A stretch of DNA of 64,000 nucleotides from Mesorhizobium sp. B2-7-2 (lineage in GTDB: Bacteria; Pseudomonadota; Alphaproteobacteria; Rhizobiales; Rhizobiaceae), in the NCBI RefSeq assembly GCF_006440775.1, contig NZ_VFTZ01000012.1, positions 119,307 to 183,306 of the forward strand. The letters are read 5' to 3'. Positions within the stretch are counted from its first letter, which is position 1, and every line of letters begins with the position of its first letter. The position numbers and the translations under genes are program-made. The notes beneath the pieces are model-generated. The model was not told the origin of the DNA and made no database searches. It was given only the letters and a program-made list of their open reading frames with translations. This document shows, piece after piece, positions 29,796 through 38,558 of this stretch.

Positions 29796-31925
29796 ATGAG
29801 CGAATTCGATTTTCGCCCAACGCTGAATGCGCCCGACGATGACCCCCATCTTTGGCTCGAAGATGTAGAAGGCGAACGGGCACTTGCGTGGACCGCCAGC
29901 CAGTCGGCAAAGACCCTGAAGCACTTCGCGGGAACGCAGTTCGAGCGCGACCGGGCGGCGCTTAGAGTGATGTTCGACCGTTTCGACAGGATTCCGCTCG
30001 TCACGCGCCGCGGTCAGTACCTCTATAATTTCTGGCAAGATGCCGGAAACCCGCGCGGGTTGTGGCGCCGGACCACCCTTGCCGCTTACATGAATGCGGA
30101 TCCCCAGTGGGAGCTACTGGTCGATCTGGACGCCCTGGCCGCTAGCGACGGAGAAGACTGGGTCTGGGGCGGCGCGTCGATCGAGCCTGAGACGCGCGAA
30201 AGAGCCGTCTTGCGCCTGTCGCGCGGGGGCAGCGACGCGGTCGTGCATCGCGAATTCGACCTTAGCTCTTTGAGCATTGTCGCCGACGGGTTCAATCTCC
30301 CAGAGGCCAAGGGCGGGATAAATTGGCTCGACCCTGACACGCTTCTGCTTTTCAGTGCGCTTGGTCATGACATGGCCACCCGTTCCGGCTTCGCGCGGGC
30401 CGTGCGGTTGTGGAAGCGTGGCGCCGATCCCCTCACCGCGCCGGTAATCTTCAAGACGGGTTCCGAATCCCTAAGCGTGTCTGGTCATCTGGACCGCACG
30501 GTCGAGAACGAGCGCCTTTGGTTCATCGAGAATACTGGCTTCTTCAAGCAGATAGTCCAAATCGGCGACAGGAGCGGGCCGAAGCTTGAGATCAACCTTC
30601 CTCGGGATGCCTGGTGGGCCAGCTTCGGTGATTGGCTGGCGGTAAAGCCGCGCAAGCCCTGGACAGTGAGAGGGACCACCCATCCCGCGGACGCGCTGAT
30701 CGGCATCTCGCTTTCTTCTTTCATCGGTGGCGAACGCCGTTTCAGCACCCTGTTTGAACCGGGCGAGAGGCGCTGTCTGCAGTCATTCTTCTGGAATGAC
30801 GGGAAGCTCATTGTCGCCTACCTCGAGAACCTCGCTCCGCGTTTCGAGGTGTTCACCCCGGGTCGCCAGGAATGGACGCGCCGAGCCCTGGACACGGTGC
30901 CCGCGCAAGGGACCGTCCACCTCTGGTCCCTCGATGCGGCAGATCACGAGACCAATGGAGAGGTCCTCGTTTCGGCTCAGGACCCGATCACACCGTCGCA
31001 ACTGCTCCTACTCGATCTCAATGATGCGCCGCCTCTTGGCGCTCCAGTGGTCCTGAAGCGCAGCCCGGAGAATTTCGACGCATCCGGACTGGTGGTCACG
31101 CGCCACGAGGCAGTCTCGATCGATGATGAATTGATTCCCTATATGCAGGTCGGTCCGGCGAACGGGAACGGAGATGCCCCGGTTCACCTTTCCGCGTATG
31201 GCGGGTTCGGCATATCGCTCCTGCCCCACTACAACTCCTCGCTCGGCAAGCTGTGGCTCGAACGCGGCGGCACGTGTGTGGTGGCAAATATCCGCGGGGG
31301 CGGCGAGTTCGGCACCCGCTGGCACGATGCCGGACGGAGGGAGGGCAAGCGTCTCGCCCATGACGATTTCGCTGCCGTAGCAGCCGACCTCGTACGAAGG
31401 GGCATCACACTACCGAGGCGGATTGCCGCTGAGGGCGGCTCGAATGGCGGCCTGCTGATCGCCAACATGCTTACTCGCTATCCCGAGCATTTCGGCGCGC
31501 TGTTCTGCACGGTTCCGCTTATCGACATGCGCCGCTACACCAAGCTCCTGGCCGGCGCGAGCTGGATCGACGAATATGGCGATCCGGACAAGGCTGAGGA
31601 TTGGGCTTTCCTGAAGGAAATCTCCGCCTATCACGCCGCCACGCCGGGACAGCCCTATCCGCCGATCCTGCTCGCCACCACGAAGCGTGACGACCGCGTT
31701 CACCCGGGCCACGCGCGCAAGATGGCCGCAAAGCTGCAGGCCCTCGGCTATCCGGCTTATTTCTACGAGCCCGTCGCAGGCGGGCACGGGCACGGTAAAG
31801 ACAATCGGGAGCGCGCTGGATTCATTAGTCTTGGCATCAATTTCCTTCGCAGCGCGATCGGCTGGCACGCCGATAGCTTTCACAAAGGATCGGGAGCTCG
31901 GGGAGAGCGAACTTCGGATGACTGA
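29796..31925 (+). CDS. Prolyl oligopeptidase family (S9) serine peptidase
   Basis: A 709-residue S9A peptidase that cleaves short peptides after proline, similar to the symbiotic-plasmid peptidase y4nA type. The N-terminal PHLWLEDVEGERALAW is the family signature, a beta-propeller fills the centre, and the hydrolase domain contains the triad Ser549 (EGGSNGGLL), Asp633 (KRDDRVHPGH) and His664 (GGHGHGKD). The frame extends upstream to 29544, but ATG 29796 starts at the usual family N-terminus and lies after the sigma-54 promoter. No signal peptide is visible, so it is probably cytoplasmic. The end of the gene was duplicated together with the ompW start. Confidence 0.93.
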   Translation: MSEFDFRPTLNAPDDDPHLWLEDVEGERALAWTASQSAKTLKHFAGTQFERDRAALRVMFDRFDRIPLVTRRGQYLYNFWQDAGNPRGLWRRTTLAAYMNADPQWELLVDLDALAASDGEDWVWGGASIEPETRERAVLRLSRGGSDAVVHREFDLSSLSIVADGFNLPEAKGGINWLDPDTLLLFSALGHDMATRSGFARAVRLWKRGADPLTAPVIFKTGSESLSVSGHLDRTVENERLWFIENTGFFKQIVQIGDRSGPKLEINLPRDAWWASFGDWLAVKPRKPWTVRGTTHPADALIGISLSSFIGGERRFSTLFEPGERRCLQSFFWNDGKLIVAYLENLAPRFEVFTPGRQEWTRRALDTVPAQGTVHLWSLDAADHETNGEVLVSAQDPITPSQLLLLDLNDAPPLGAPVVLKRSPENFDASGLVVTRHEAVSIDDELIPYMQVGPANGNGDAPVHLSAYGGFGISLLPHYNSSLGKLWLERGGTCVVANIRGGGEFGTRWHDAGRREGKRLAHDDFAAVAADLVRRGITLPRRIAAEGGSNGGLLIANMLTRYPEHFGALFCTVPLIDMRRYTKLLAGASWIDEYGDPDKAEDWAFLKEISAYHAATPGQPYPPILLATTKRDDRVHPGHARKMAAKLQALGYPAYFYEPVAGGHGHGKDNRERAGFISLGINFLRSAIGWHADSFHKGSGARGERTSDD

Positions 31926-32150
31926 GTACAGGTCGAGGGGTGCGGCAAAGGTGCAAAATAATGCGAGCACGGTTTGCGCAAATGCGCCCCCGTACGCTGT
32001 CGACCTCAATCAATACTGCAGGACTATCGCAGTCTACCATTTTCTGAAGAGCAAGGAGCAATATCATGGGATCAAATAAATGAAACTGGCGCAGGGAGTA
32101 GTAACGGCCGTTGTCCTGATGCTGCTGGCACAGCAGGTTGTCGCGACGAG
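31741..32150 (+). repeat. Tandem duplication copy 1: peptidase 3' end plus ompW start
   Basis: The last 185 bases of the peptidase gene, the spacer and the ompW signal-peptide region are repeated about 540 bases further on (32286-32690). Shared landmarks are ATCGGCTGGCACGCC at 31857 and 32401, and the ompW ATG at 32080 and 32615. Confidence 0.75.
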
Positions 32151-32290
32151 TCATCCACAAGTACCTGCGCCTCCCCGCCTCCCCCGTCCCGTTGCGCTTA
32201 CCCGTGCCCGTCTACGACACCAATCTAGGAGTCAAGCTCTTGGCATATCCGCCTGCGCTCCTCGGGGGACCACATTCGGCTAGGTTAATA
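32080..32290 (+). pseudogene. ompW leader remnant (first copy)
   Basis: ATG 32080 begins a signal peptide, MKLAQGVVTAVVLMLLAQQ followed by VVAT, homologous to the leader of the ompW gene below (VVLMLIGQQAVASD). Beyond about residue 25 the sequence leaves OmpW and passes into repeated peptidase sequence. Only the leader survives, so no barrel can be made. It was probably once the junction of an intact peptidase-ompW operon. Confidence 0.6.
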
Positions 32291-32690
32291 CGGTGCCTAT
32301 CCGGTTGCTTCTGCGGGACCAGCCCGGGCGGGCACAGCTACGGCAGGAATCCGACCCGGGCGCGTTCATTGGCTTAGGCGACATTTTGCTTGGCGGCGCG
32401 ATCGGCTGGCACGCCGGTAACGTGTATGGACGACCGGGAGCACGACGAAAGCAAGCACGAACGAAGGAGCACAGGTCGAGGACTGCGACAAAAGCAATAA
32501 CGCGATCACAGTTGGTCAGAATGCGCGCACAGCTCCATCTATCTTAATCAAATAGACTAGTTGCATGATAATTCGTTAGTTCTGAAGAGCAAGAGATATC
32601 AGTCAACAAAGCGAATGAACCTGCGCGGGCAGCAACAGCGGCTGTCGTCCTGATGCTGATCGGACAGCAGGCGGTCGCGTCAGACCTTCC
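32286..32690 (+). repeat. Tandem duplication copy 2
   Basis: Diverged copy of 31741-32150. It contains degraded peptidase C-terminal sequence (for example GWHAGNVYG for GWHADSFHK) and the leader of the second ompW copy. Confidence 0.7.
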
Positions 32691-33268
32691 AGAACCGTGC
32701 GGCCCCGACGAGGGTCCTTCGGTCGCGGAATGGCCAAGCCCTGGCAGATCCGCCTGCGCGCTTTGGGGGTCATCACTGGGGATTCGGGCTACGTCAATGG
32801 GGTGTCTGGCTCCGGTCTTTCCTATTCGAACACGGTGACGCCTGAACTCGATATTCTCGGACAACGTCGCCGCCGAACCCATACTCGGCGCCACCTTTGC
32901 CAACATCAATGGCCAAGGCTCGATGGGGCTAGGCAAGGTTGGTAAGGTTTGGCTGCTGCCGCCCACGCTCACATTCCAGTATCATTTTACCGATTTCGGC
33001 GCCTTCAAGCCCTATGTCGGCGCCGGCGTGAACTATACGATCCTTTATCAAGGCCGGCAGCGCCGATGATCTCAAGGTCAAGAACACCTTCGGCACCGCG
33101 CTGCAGGTCGGGTTCGACTACAAGCTCGACCAGCACTGGGGCGTCAACTTCGACGTGAAGAAGCTTTTCCTGAAGCCGGACTTCGAAGTCACCGTGGCCG
33201 GTAACAGCCAGACGGGCAAGGCGGAGCTCGATCCCTGGCTGATCGGCGCAGGTGTCACGTACCGATGA
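32615..33268 (+). pseudogene. OmpW-family outer-membrane protein, frameshifted
   Basis: From ATG 32615, changing frame several times, the full OmpW barrel can be read: leader VVLMLIGQQAVASD, WQIRLRALGVITGDSGYVN, NTVTPELDI, then GQGSMGLGKVGKVWLLPPT, FQYHFTDFGAFKPYVGAG, and the C-terminal DLKVKNTFGTALQVGFDYK, HWGVNFDVKKLFLKPDFEV and LIGAGVTYR. Frame changes fall near 32630, 32730, 32860 and 33050. OmpW proteins are eight-strand porin-like barrels for small hydrophobic molecules. The terminal Phe of the barrel is replaced by a stop. It was probably co-transcribed with the peptidase. Confidence 0.85.
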
Positions 33269-33627
33269 TACCGCGGCCTCGTGAGCGCTTTGAGCCAACG
33301 GGCCCCCTCAGGCGCCCGTTAGCGTTCCCCCTTCCTCGGGTTAGTTTCAGTTTCCCGTGACGACTTCTGCAGAACGCCCAGCACAAGGACGCCTGTCGAG
33401 GTACGCGATCAGCATGCGTCGCGCCCACCTTTGATCAGAACGTCGTAACCTCGACTGTAACGTCGTAGCGCTGGTTCTCTCAGTCACCTTGCCCGCGAGC
33501 CCCGCCGAACACTCATCGGCAAAGGGCTGGCGGCGATAGCTGGTCGCCCCGGGGGAGATCGGACCTCCAGTGAGAGCCAGTGAGCGCCGTCAGGCGCTGG
33601 CTCCTAGTAATTACATGAACCGCCACT
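33269..33627. other. Intergenic region with a possible terminator hairpin
   Basis: About 360 bases. AACGGGC (33297) and GCCCGTT (33314) could form a 7-bp hairpin soon after the ompW remnant, without a T-tract. No gene is seen. Confidence 0.35.
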
Positions 33628-33846
33628 TCAGGCCTGTTTGTCGGGCCGTACCAGATCCATGTGGCTGACGCCGAGCGCCAACGCCAGTTCATAGATCGTG
33701 ATGATCGTCGGATTTCTTCGGCCCTTCTCCAAACCGCTGATGTACTGCTGGCTGAAGCCGGAAATGTCGGCAAGCTGCTCCTGGGTCAGACGCTTCCTTT
33801 GCCTGATCCGCTGCACATTCCGTCCGATCAACTTGCGCATATCCAT
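33628..33846 (-). CDS. qseC: XRE-family regulator, QseC-like
   Basis: A 72-residue helix-turn-helix repressor (about residues 7-62, RNVQRIRQRKRLTQEQLA, DISGFSQQYISGLEKG). It is divergent from a small DUF2285 gene 109 bases away, exactly as qseC and qseM are arranged in the M. loti R7A ICE, where QseC autoregulates and controls the antiactivator QseM. ATG 33846 is preferred over a TTG at 33885 and an ATG at 33840; the ribosome site is weak, consistent with a leaderless or tightly controlled transcript. The functional assignment rests on the pairing with qseM. Confidence 0.78.
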   Translation of the reverse strand: MDMRKLIGRNVQRIRQRKRLTQEQLADISGFSQQYISGLEKGRRNPTIITIYELALALGVSHMDLVRPDKQA

Positions 33847-33875
33847 GCACGCAAGCCACCGGATCAGGCGACTTG

Positions 33876-33905
33876 AGTTTATCAACTATAATATGTAATT
33901 CACAT
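33876..33905. promoter_or_regulatory. Candidate operators in the qseC-qseM intergenic region
   Basis: Two short inverted repeats, AGTT-N4-AACT (33876-33887) and ATGT-N5-ACAT (33893-33905), lie in an AT-rich stretch between the divergent genes. R7A QseC binds two operators in the equivalent place; assignment here is by analogy. Confidence 0.45.
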
Positions 33906-33955
33906 TTTGCCGGGAGAGAAGTCGCCGAGGCGATCATCTGGAGCTAGGATCAGCA

Positions 33956-34222
33956 ATGTTACAGCCTAAATCGGACATGGCGATTACCGACGAAGTGCCC
34001 TGGTCAGACGGCATCACAGCCTACGACAAGGAGCACTTTACAACCTACATGAGGCTCCTCGATGCATCCGGCGACGATGCTAGCGAAGAGGAAATGGCAC
34101 ATCTGATCCTCGGCATTGATCCGAGACGAGAACCGGAGCGTGCGAGGAAGGCTGTTCGCAGTCATCTCGACCGTGCAAACTGGGTGATGACAAGCGGGTA
34201 CAAGGAATTGTTCGACAGCTGA
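33956..34222 (+). CDS. qseM: DUF2285 antiactivator, QseM-like
   Basis: An 88-residue protein consisting of a DUF2285 domain alone (SDGITAYDKEHFTTYMRLLD, EEEMAHLILGIDP, then HLDRANWVMTSGYKEL). In the R7A symbiosis ICE, QseM binds TraR and FseA and blocks quorum-sensing activation of excision and transfer. The size, the divergent XRE gene and the presence in this window of TraR-like and FseA-like genes all fit. ATG 33956 has AGGA six bases upstream; an internal ATG at residue 8 is an alternative. It appears intact, so repression of transfer is likely retained. Confidence 0.82.
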   Translation: MLQPKSDMAITDEVPWSDGITAYDKEHFTTYMRLLDASGDDASEEEMAHLILGIDPRREPERARKAVRSHLDRANWVMTSGYKELFDS

Positions 34223-34725
34223 GAAATTGCGCAGTGCTCGCCCAGTGGCCGCCACTGCTTCGGCTACAGCCCCCTCCTCGGCGCCTGATGAGGCATCCAG
34301 GAACGGCCAACGGCAGCCTCAATTCGGTTCATGGGCATCGGTTTTGGCCGGTTGGGGGTCTGATGCGACAAAAGGAATCGCGTTCCGTTTGGATGGGCAG
34401 TAGCCACAGCAGCACGTCATCGAGTGCCGCTCCTCCCACGAGTAACAACTGTGTAGGTTTTCGGCGAAGCTGGATGTTCAAATACCGGGCGCCCGCCACG
34501 GTTGACGCTTGACGTCAGCAGTATGGGGCGAGCTATTCTCATAGCCATGCAACGCGGACTAGCGTCGGAACGAGACGCCGACTGAGCCCTTTGAGTGCAA
34601 AGTGTGACGGGAATATACGACTGCATCGCGCCTGACTGCGCCGGGCGGCAAAGGGACTCAGCATCCCTTCGCCGCTGTTAAAATGCTGCGACCGATGACC
34701 CGAGCACAGCGGACCAAAGAGCTAC
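34223..34725. other. No recognisable gene
   Basis: About 500 bases between qseM and the convergent traR-like gene. Short frames only; no AHL synthase gene is present. Confidence 0.35.
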
Positions 34726-35463
34726 TCAGAGGATCGAGCTCCCTTGGGACCCCAAAAGGGCTATGGCTTGATTTTGCGTGCGCACGCCCAGCTTCTTCTT
34801 GGCATTCTCCAAATGGAATGCGATGGTGCGCGGCTTAATGCCCAAGATGCGGCCGGTTACCCAGGCCGAATTGCCGCGCGCTGCCGACCGCAGGCACATA
34901 TATTCGCGCGATGTCAGCAAGATCCCATCCACGGTTCGATCGCCCGGCAGTTTGCGGCGAACGCAGCGATGAAAGCAGGTGGCCATCAGCTGAAGAGCTT
35001 GTTCGTACCGCTCGATGACCCGAAGAAATACTGGACGAGGCTCATCGGCGGCGAACGTAACCGCGGCAGTGCGGCCTCGTAGATCGACGATTGGGATCGT
35101 CAATCCGCAGCGGATGCTGAATCGGGCCGCCTCATCAAATAGCTGCTGTTGAGCCGGCGACATCTTACCGCCCCACAAATCCGATCCCCATTGAAACGGG
35201 CGGCCGCCATTTCGAGCACGCAAGATGACAGGATCGAGCTTCTCATACTGATTTTCCAGATACTGCATGGCCCAGCGAGGTGGGTAATTCGAAATTAGCC
35301 TTGGCTTGCCGGAAGGCAGTGATGGCAAAGACAGGTACGCAAAAGAGAGTAGGTCAAATCTTGCCGCCGCCTCAGCCAAGGCTTCCCGGAAATCTGCTTC
35401 ATCGACACTCTGTGACAGTCTTTCAAGGAATGTCTCGAAAACAAGTGGCATGTCCCTCGTCAT
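34726..35463 (-). CDS. traR: LuxR-family quorum-sensing regulator, TraR-like
   Basis: A 245-residue regulator with an N-terminal autoinducer-binding domain and a C-terminal GerE-type helix-turn-helix. The acyl-homoserine-lactone pocket signature is visible: PPRWAMQYLENQYEKLDPV (Trp, Tyr, Asp-Pro) and QWGSDLWGG. The HTH covers LLTSREYMCLRSAARGNS and GIKPRTIAFHLENAKKKLG. The frame opens at 35601, but ATG 35463 gives the expected start; ATG 35451 is possible. In R7A, TraR with AHL activates traI promoters and the fseA operon. No AHL synthase gene lies in this window, so the signal must come from elsewhere. Confidence 0.87.
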   Translation of the reverse strand: MTRDMPLVFETFLERLSQSVDEADFREALAEAAARFDLLSFAYLSLPSLPSGKPRLISNYPPRWAMQYLENQYEKLDPVILRARNGGRPFQWGSDLWGGKMSPAQQQLFDEAARFSIRCGLTIPIVDLRGRTAAVTFAADEPRPVFLRVIERYEQALQLMATCFHRCVRRKLPGDRTVDGILLTSREYMCLRSAARGNSAWVTGRILGIKPRTIAFHLENAKKKLGVRTQNQAIALLGSQGSSIL

Positions 35464-36119
35464 AGTCGCGCTCGCTTCTTCCTCTTTCTGCACGCCTCCC
35501 GGCCGCCGCGTGCATGGCCGGACAACTGTCATTGACTTCGCAGGCGTCTCGGAGCTGATCAGCAGATATGGCCACACTGGGTTTGAGGTGTGAGAATTCA
35601 CCGCCGCGATTGTTCTGCTGCAATCGATGATTGAGGACGATATCTTCGGCGTGGCCGCTCCGTTGAATGGTGGGGATGGCGCGCTGCAATGGTGTAAAGT
35701 CGCGTCTAAGTTTCGATCTGCATCCTAATACGCAAATCATCTTTGAACGCCTGATTTCCGGCCGCCCTTAATGATGGTGATGGGGTGAATCAAAAAGGGC
35801 GCCCTGCCGGCGGGGAGGTACACCGGCAGGGCGCGCCGCACAAAGGCCCTGGTTGTTGGGGGACAGGACAGTGGCGGCAGAACTGGTCGGTTACAACTTG
35901 CGAGTAAAGTGGTCCGGAGCATGCTCAGGATCAGATGTCTTGAATTCAACTATTTGGTTTGCTCGGCGCAACAGAATGCAGTCAAGCCAGCATCACCCAA
36001 GGACGGCCCCTGACGCAGCCGGATCTTTACGACTGGTCCGTGCAGAGTTTTCATGGGATGATATGACAGCATTCTGGCACATGGTCACGCCAGTGCTCAA
36101 TCCCGTCGCCTTTGGAAGA
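35464..36119. other. Intergenic region with a strong terminator
   Basis: About 650 bases. Apart from the terminator at 35792-35834 and the upstream region of the traR-like gene there is no supported gene. No second lux-type box was seen before traR. Confidence 0.4.
35792..35834 (-). terminator. Rho-independent terminator downstream of the aminotransferase
   Basis: GCGCCCTGCCGG (35799-35810) and CCGGCAGGGCGC (35823-35834) form a perfect 12-bp stem; on the minus strand it is followed by CCTTTTTG. It lies about 290 bases past the aminotransferase stop. Confidence 0.82.
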
Positions 36120-37526
36120 TCATACGGCACCCTCAGCCTTCAGCGCGCGATATGTGGCATCGACTGATTTCGCGGTCGCACCGACGATGATGTCGATCTC
36201 TTTTCGGGTAATGATCAGAGGTGGCGCATAGCCGAGGATGTCGCCATGCGGCATGGCCCGTCCGATCACACCATTTTCAAACAGAGCAGCTGCAGTGCGC
36301 ACCCCGACCTGAAGGTCAGGATCGAATGGTATCCTTTGTTTCGGGTCCCGCATCATCTCTACCGCGGATAGGATACCCACTCCGCGAACTTCGCCGACGA
36401 TGGGATGTCCCGCCAGTTCGGCTTTCATGCGGGCCTGCCAGTACGGTCCGACATCCTTCACATGTTCCAGGATGTTTCTTTCTTTTAGCAGTCGAATATT
36501 GGCAAGCGCGGCCGCAGCACAAAGCGTGTGACCGGAATATGTCCATCCATGGCCAAGTGCGCCGTGCTTCTCAGTTCCTTGTTCCAAAACCGACCAGACT
36601 CGGTCGCCAATGATCGACCCGGAGATGGGGAGGTAGGCGGAACTCAGCCCCTTGGCGATGGTCACGAAATCCGGACGCATGTTATACAGGTGAGAACCGA
36701 ACTTCTCGCCGGTCCGCCCGAAGCCGCAGACCACTTCATCAGCGATCAGAAGGATATCGTACTTATCGAGCACCGCTTGAATGGCCGTCCAGTACCCTGT
36801 GGGGGGCGGCACAATACCTCCTGTCCCAAGTACCGGCTCTCCGATAAAGGCTGCAACCGTTTCTGGTCCTTCAGCCAGGATCAAGGCTTCAAGCTCATCG
36901 GCACAGCGCCGGGAGAAAGCTTCCTCGCTCTCCTCGATGCGCGCCTGGCGGTAGTAGTGTGGCGTGGTGGTATGGCGCACCAAATCCAGAGGCAGGTCGA
37001 AGAAATTGTGAAAAAACGGAAGGCCGGTCAGGCTACCGGTGACCAGCCCAGATCCGTGATAGCCGCGATTTCGCGAGATGATCTTTTTCTTTTCGGGCCG
37101 GGCGAGGATATTATTATAGTACCAGACCAGCTTGATGTTGGTTTCGTTAGCGTCGGAACCAGAGAGGCCAAAATAGACCCTTCGCATGTTCTGACCGAAA
37201 TACTCGACCACGGCCTCTGCCAAAAGGGCGACCGGCTCCGTACCTTGGCTGGCATAGACGTGTGCGAACGGCAATTCGTGCGCTTGCCTGGCAATAGCCT
37301 CGGCGATCTCCGTGCATCCATAACCCATATTCACGCAGTAGAGGCCTCCGAAACCGTCGAGGCTCCTTCGGCCTTCGGTGTCCCAGATATAAACGCCTTC
37401 CGCACCGGCCATGATCCTATTTGGCGTTTCGCCTCGGCTGTGCTTGGCCAGATGCGTAGAAGGATGAAAGACGAAGCTTCTATCCTTCTCCCGGAGTTGC
37501 TCGGTTCCCAGATTGCTCAAGCGCAT
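36120..37526 (-). CDS. Class III PLP-dependent aminotransferase (y4uB-like)
   Basis: A 468-residue omega-type transaminase transferring the amino group of an amine, or omega- or beta-amino acid, to a keto acid. Visible motifs are GLSGSDANETNIK (phosphate and cofactor contacts), ISRNRGYHGSG, the PLP-contacting aspartate in LLIADEVVCGFGRTG, and the Schiff-base lysine in FVTIAKGLSS. It resembles the symbiotic-plasmid aminotransferase y4uB. The frame is open from 37559, but ATG 37526 with GAGAGG just upstream is the better start. It is monocistronic with a terminator about 290 bases downstream. It could provide the GABA- or beta-alanine-type transamination that gabD at 23 kb would follow, but that is inference. 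Confidence 0.9.
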   Translation of the reverse strand: MRLSNLGTEQLREKDRSFVFHPSTHLAKHSRGETPNRIMAGAEGVYIWDTEGRRSLDGFGGLYCVNMGYGCTEIAEAIARQAHELPFAHVYASQGTEPVALLAEAVVEYFGQNMRRVYFGLSGSDANETNIKLVWYYNNILARPEKKKIISRNRGYHGSGLVTGSLTGLPFFHNFFDLPLDLVRHTTTPHYYRQARIEESEEAFSRRCADELEALILAEGPETVAAFIGEPVLGTGGIVPPPTGYWTAIQAVLDKYDILLIADEVVCGFGRTGEKFGSHLYNMRPDFVTIAKGLSSAYLPISGSIIGDRVWSVLEQGTEKHGALGHGWTYSGHTLCAAAALANIRLLKERNILEHVKDVGPYWQARMKAELAGHPIVGEVRGVGILSAVEMMRDPKQRIPFDPDLQVGVRTAAALFENGVIGRAMPHGDILGYAPPLIITRKEIDIIVGATAKSVDATYRALKAEGAV

Positions 37527-37835
37527 GTCCCTCTCCTCGCGATACAATGGCGGGGGCATTTGGCCGGCCAGCTCATTGGCAAGCAGTATACCGGAAACAC
37601 CGCTGGAATTTCGCGGGAATGGATGTTTTTTGCAGACGAATTCGCGGAATCGGGATCAGATGCCGTGGAAATCAACTGAGCTGGTGTACCTTTGCCTGGA
37701 CTGGGCCCGTTTGGACCGGACAGTCGGCTAATGTGGGAGGCTTAGATATACTCAAGCACAGGCGGCTGACGAATATCGACGGATTGAATTGCAGCGGCTG
37801 CGGTGGGATCTGACGAATCTTTGGAGTTCAGAAGT

Positions 37836-38098
37836 GCGGGGCTTGAAGAGCACGTTCGCGACCTCGAGCGGCTTCCCGGCCGCAAGACCATGCAAGTGGA
37901 GATCCTCAAGGACGCGCTGGCCGGGTCGGACTCAAAATAAACCGACTTGCGGCGCTTGTTGCAGCCGAGGGACAGTTCCCGATGAAGGCCGTTGCCGAGA
38001 CCCGCGGTGGCGCGGCCCATCTCCATGACAAGGGTGCGTCGCCCGGTGAAGCCGCGCGGGCCTTACCGCAAACGCGTCCGCGGCTCCAGGACCCACTC
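37836..38098 (+). mobile_element. IS3-family OrfA (transposase) remnant
   Basis: EHVRDLERLPGRKTMQVEIL followed by KDALAGSDSK resembles the leucine-zipper region of IS3-type OrfA (LGKKTLEVEILKEAL), then a stop and a frameshift, with MKAVAETRG corresponding to the start of OrfB. No terminal repeats were recognised. It lies immediately downstream of the ubiquitin-like operon, convergent with it. Confidence 0.65.
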
Positions 38099-38553
38099 TA
38101 GAGATTTCTTGCGTATATGTCTGGTCGGGCTCGCCAAGGCTCGACACCGGTGTCTTCACACCAATAGACTTTCCCGTCGCTGAGCCAGAAATGGCTTAGG
38201 CATCCTTTGGTTCTCCAAACGGAGGGATGCAACGTTGGCCGGCCCTCCACGCTCACCTCAATGCGCCACCTGGGGTTATGTGGCGCGTGGGTTGGCAATG
38301 AAACCACATCGCCACACCCACAGGGACACCTAAAGAGTGCCCAGTATGGTCGGCCTTTATGCACGACGCTTATGAACTGTCCCGGCCGAACCGCGTCATT
38401 CGGCGGCGTTTTTTCAACCACATCATTGCGAGCGAAAGATACGTCCGCGAGCGATGCCTCAGAAGGAACTCGGTCCGCCGGTGTTTTTGGACCACGTGGA
38501 CCGAGAATGATTTCCTCTGCCCACCGTAGGAAACTTAACAACCAAGACCACAT
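38098..38553 (-). CDS. DUF6527 protein of the ubiquitin-like operon
   Basis: A 151-residue protein whose ATG 38551-38553 comes five bases after the JAB-E1 stop. A hydrophobic N-terminus (WSWLLSFLRWAEEIIL) is followed by a cysteine-rich core: LFRCPCGCGDVVSLP (Cys76, 78, 80), HNPRWRIEV, SVWRTKGCLSHFWL and VYWCEDTG, the DUF6527 pattern and probably a zinc-binding fold. DUF6527 genes regularly accompany prokaryotic Ubl/E2/E1-JAB operons and, as I recall the recent literature, have been linked to Ubl processing. The exact reaction is not deducible from sequence. The position as last gene, with tight coupling, supports a role in the same pathway. Confidence 0.8.
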   Translation of the reverse strand: MWSWLLSFLRWAEEIILGPRGPKTPADRVPSEASLADVSFARNDVVEKTPPNDAVRPGQFISVVHKGRPYWALFRCPCGCGDVVSLPTHAPHNPRWRIEVSVEGRPTLHPSVWRTKGCLSHFWLSDGKVYWCEDTGVEPWRARPDIYARNL

Positions 38554-38558
38554 GCGAA

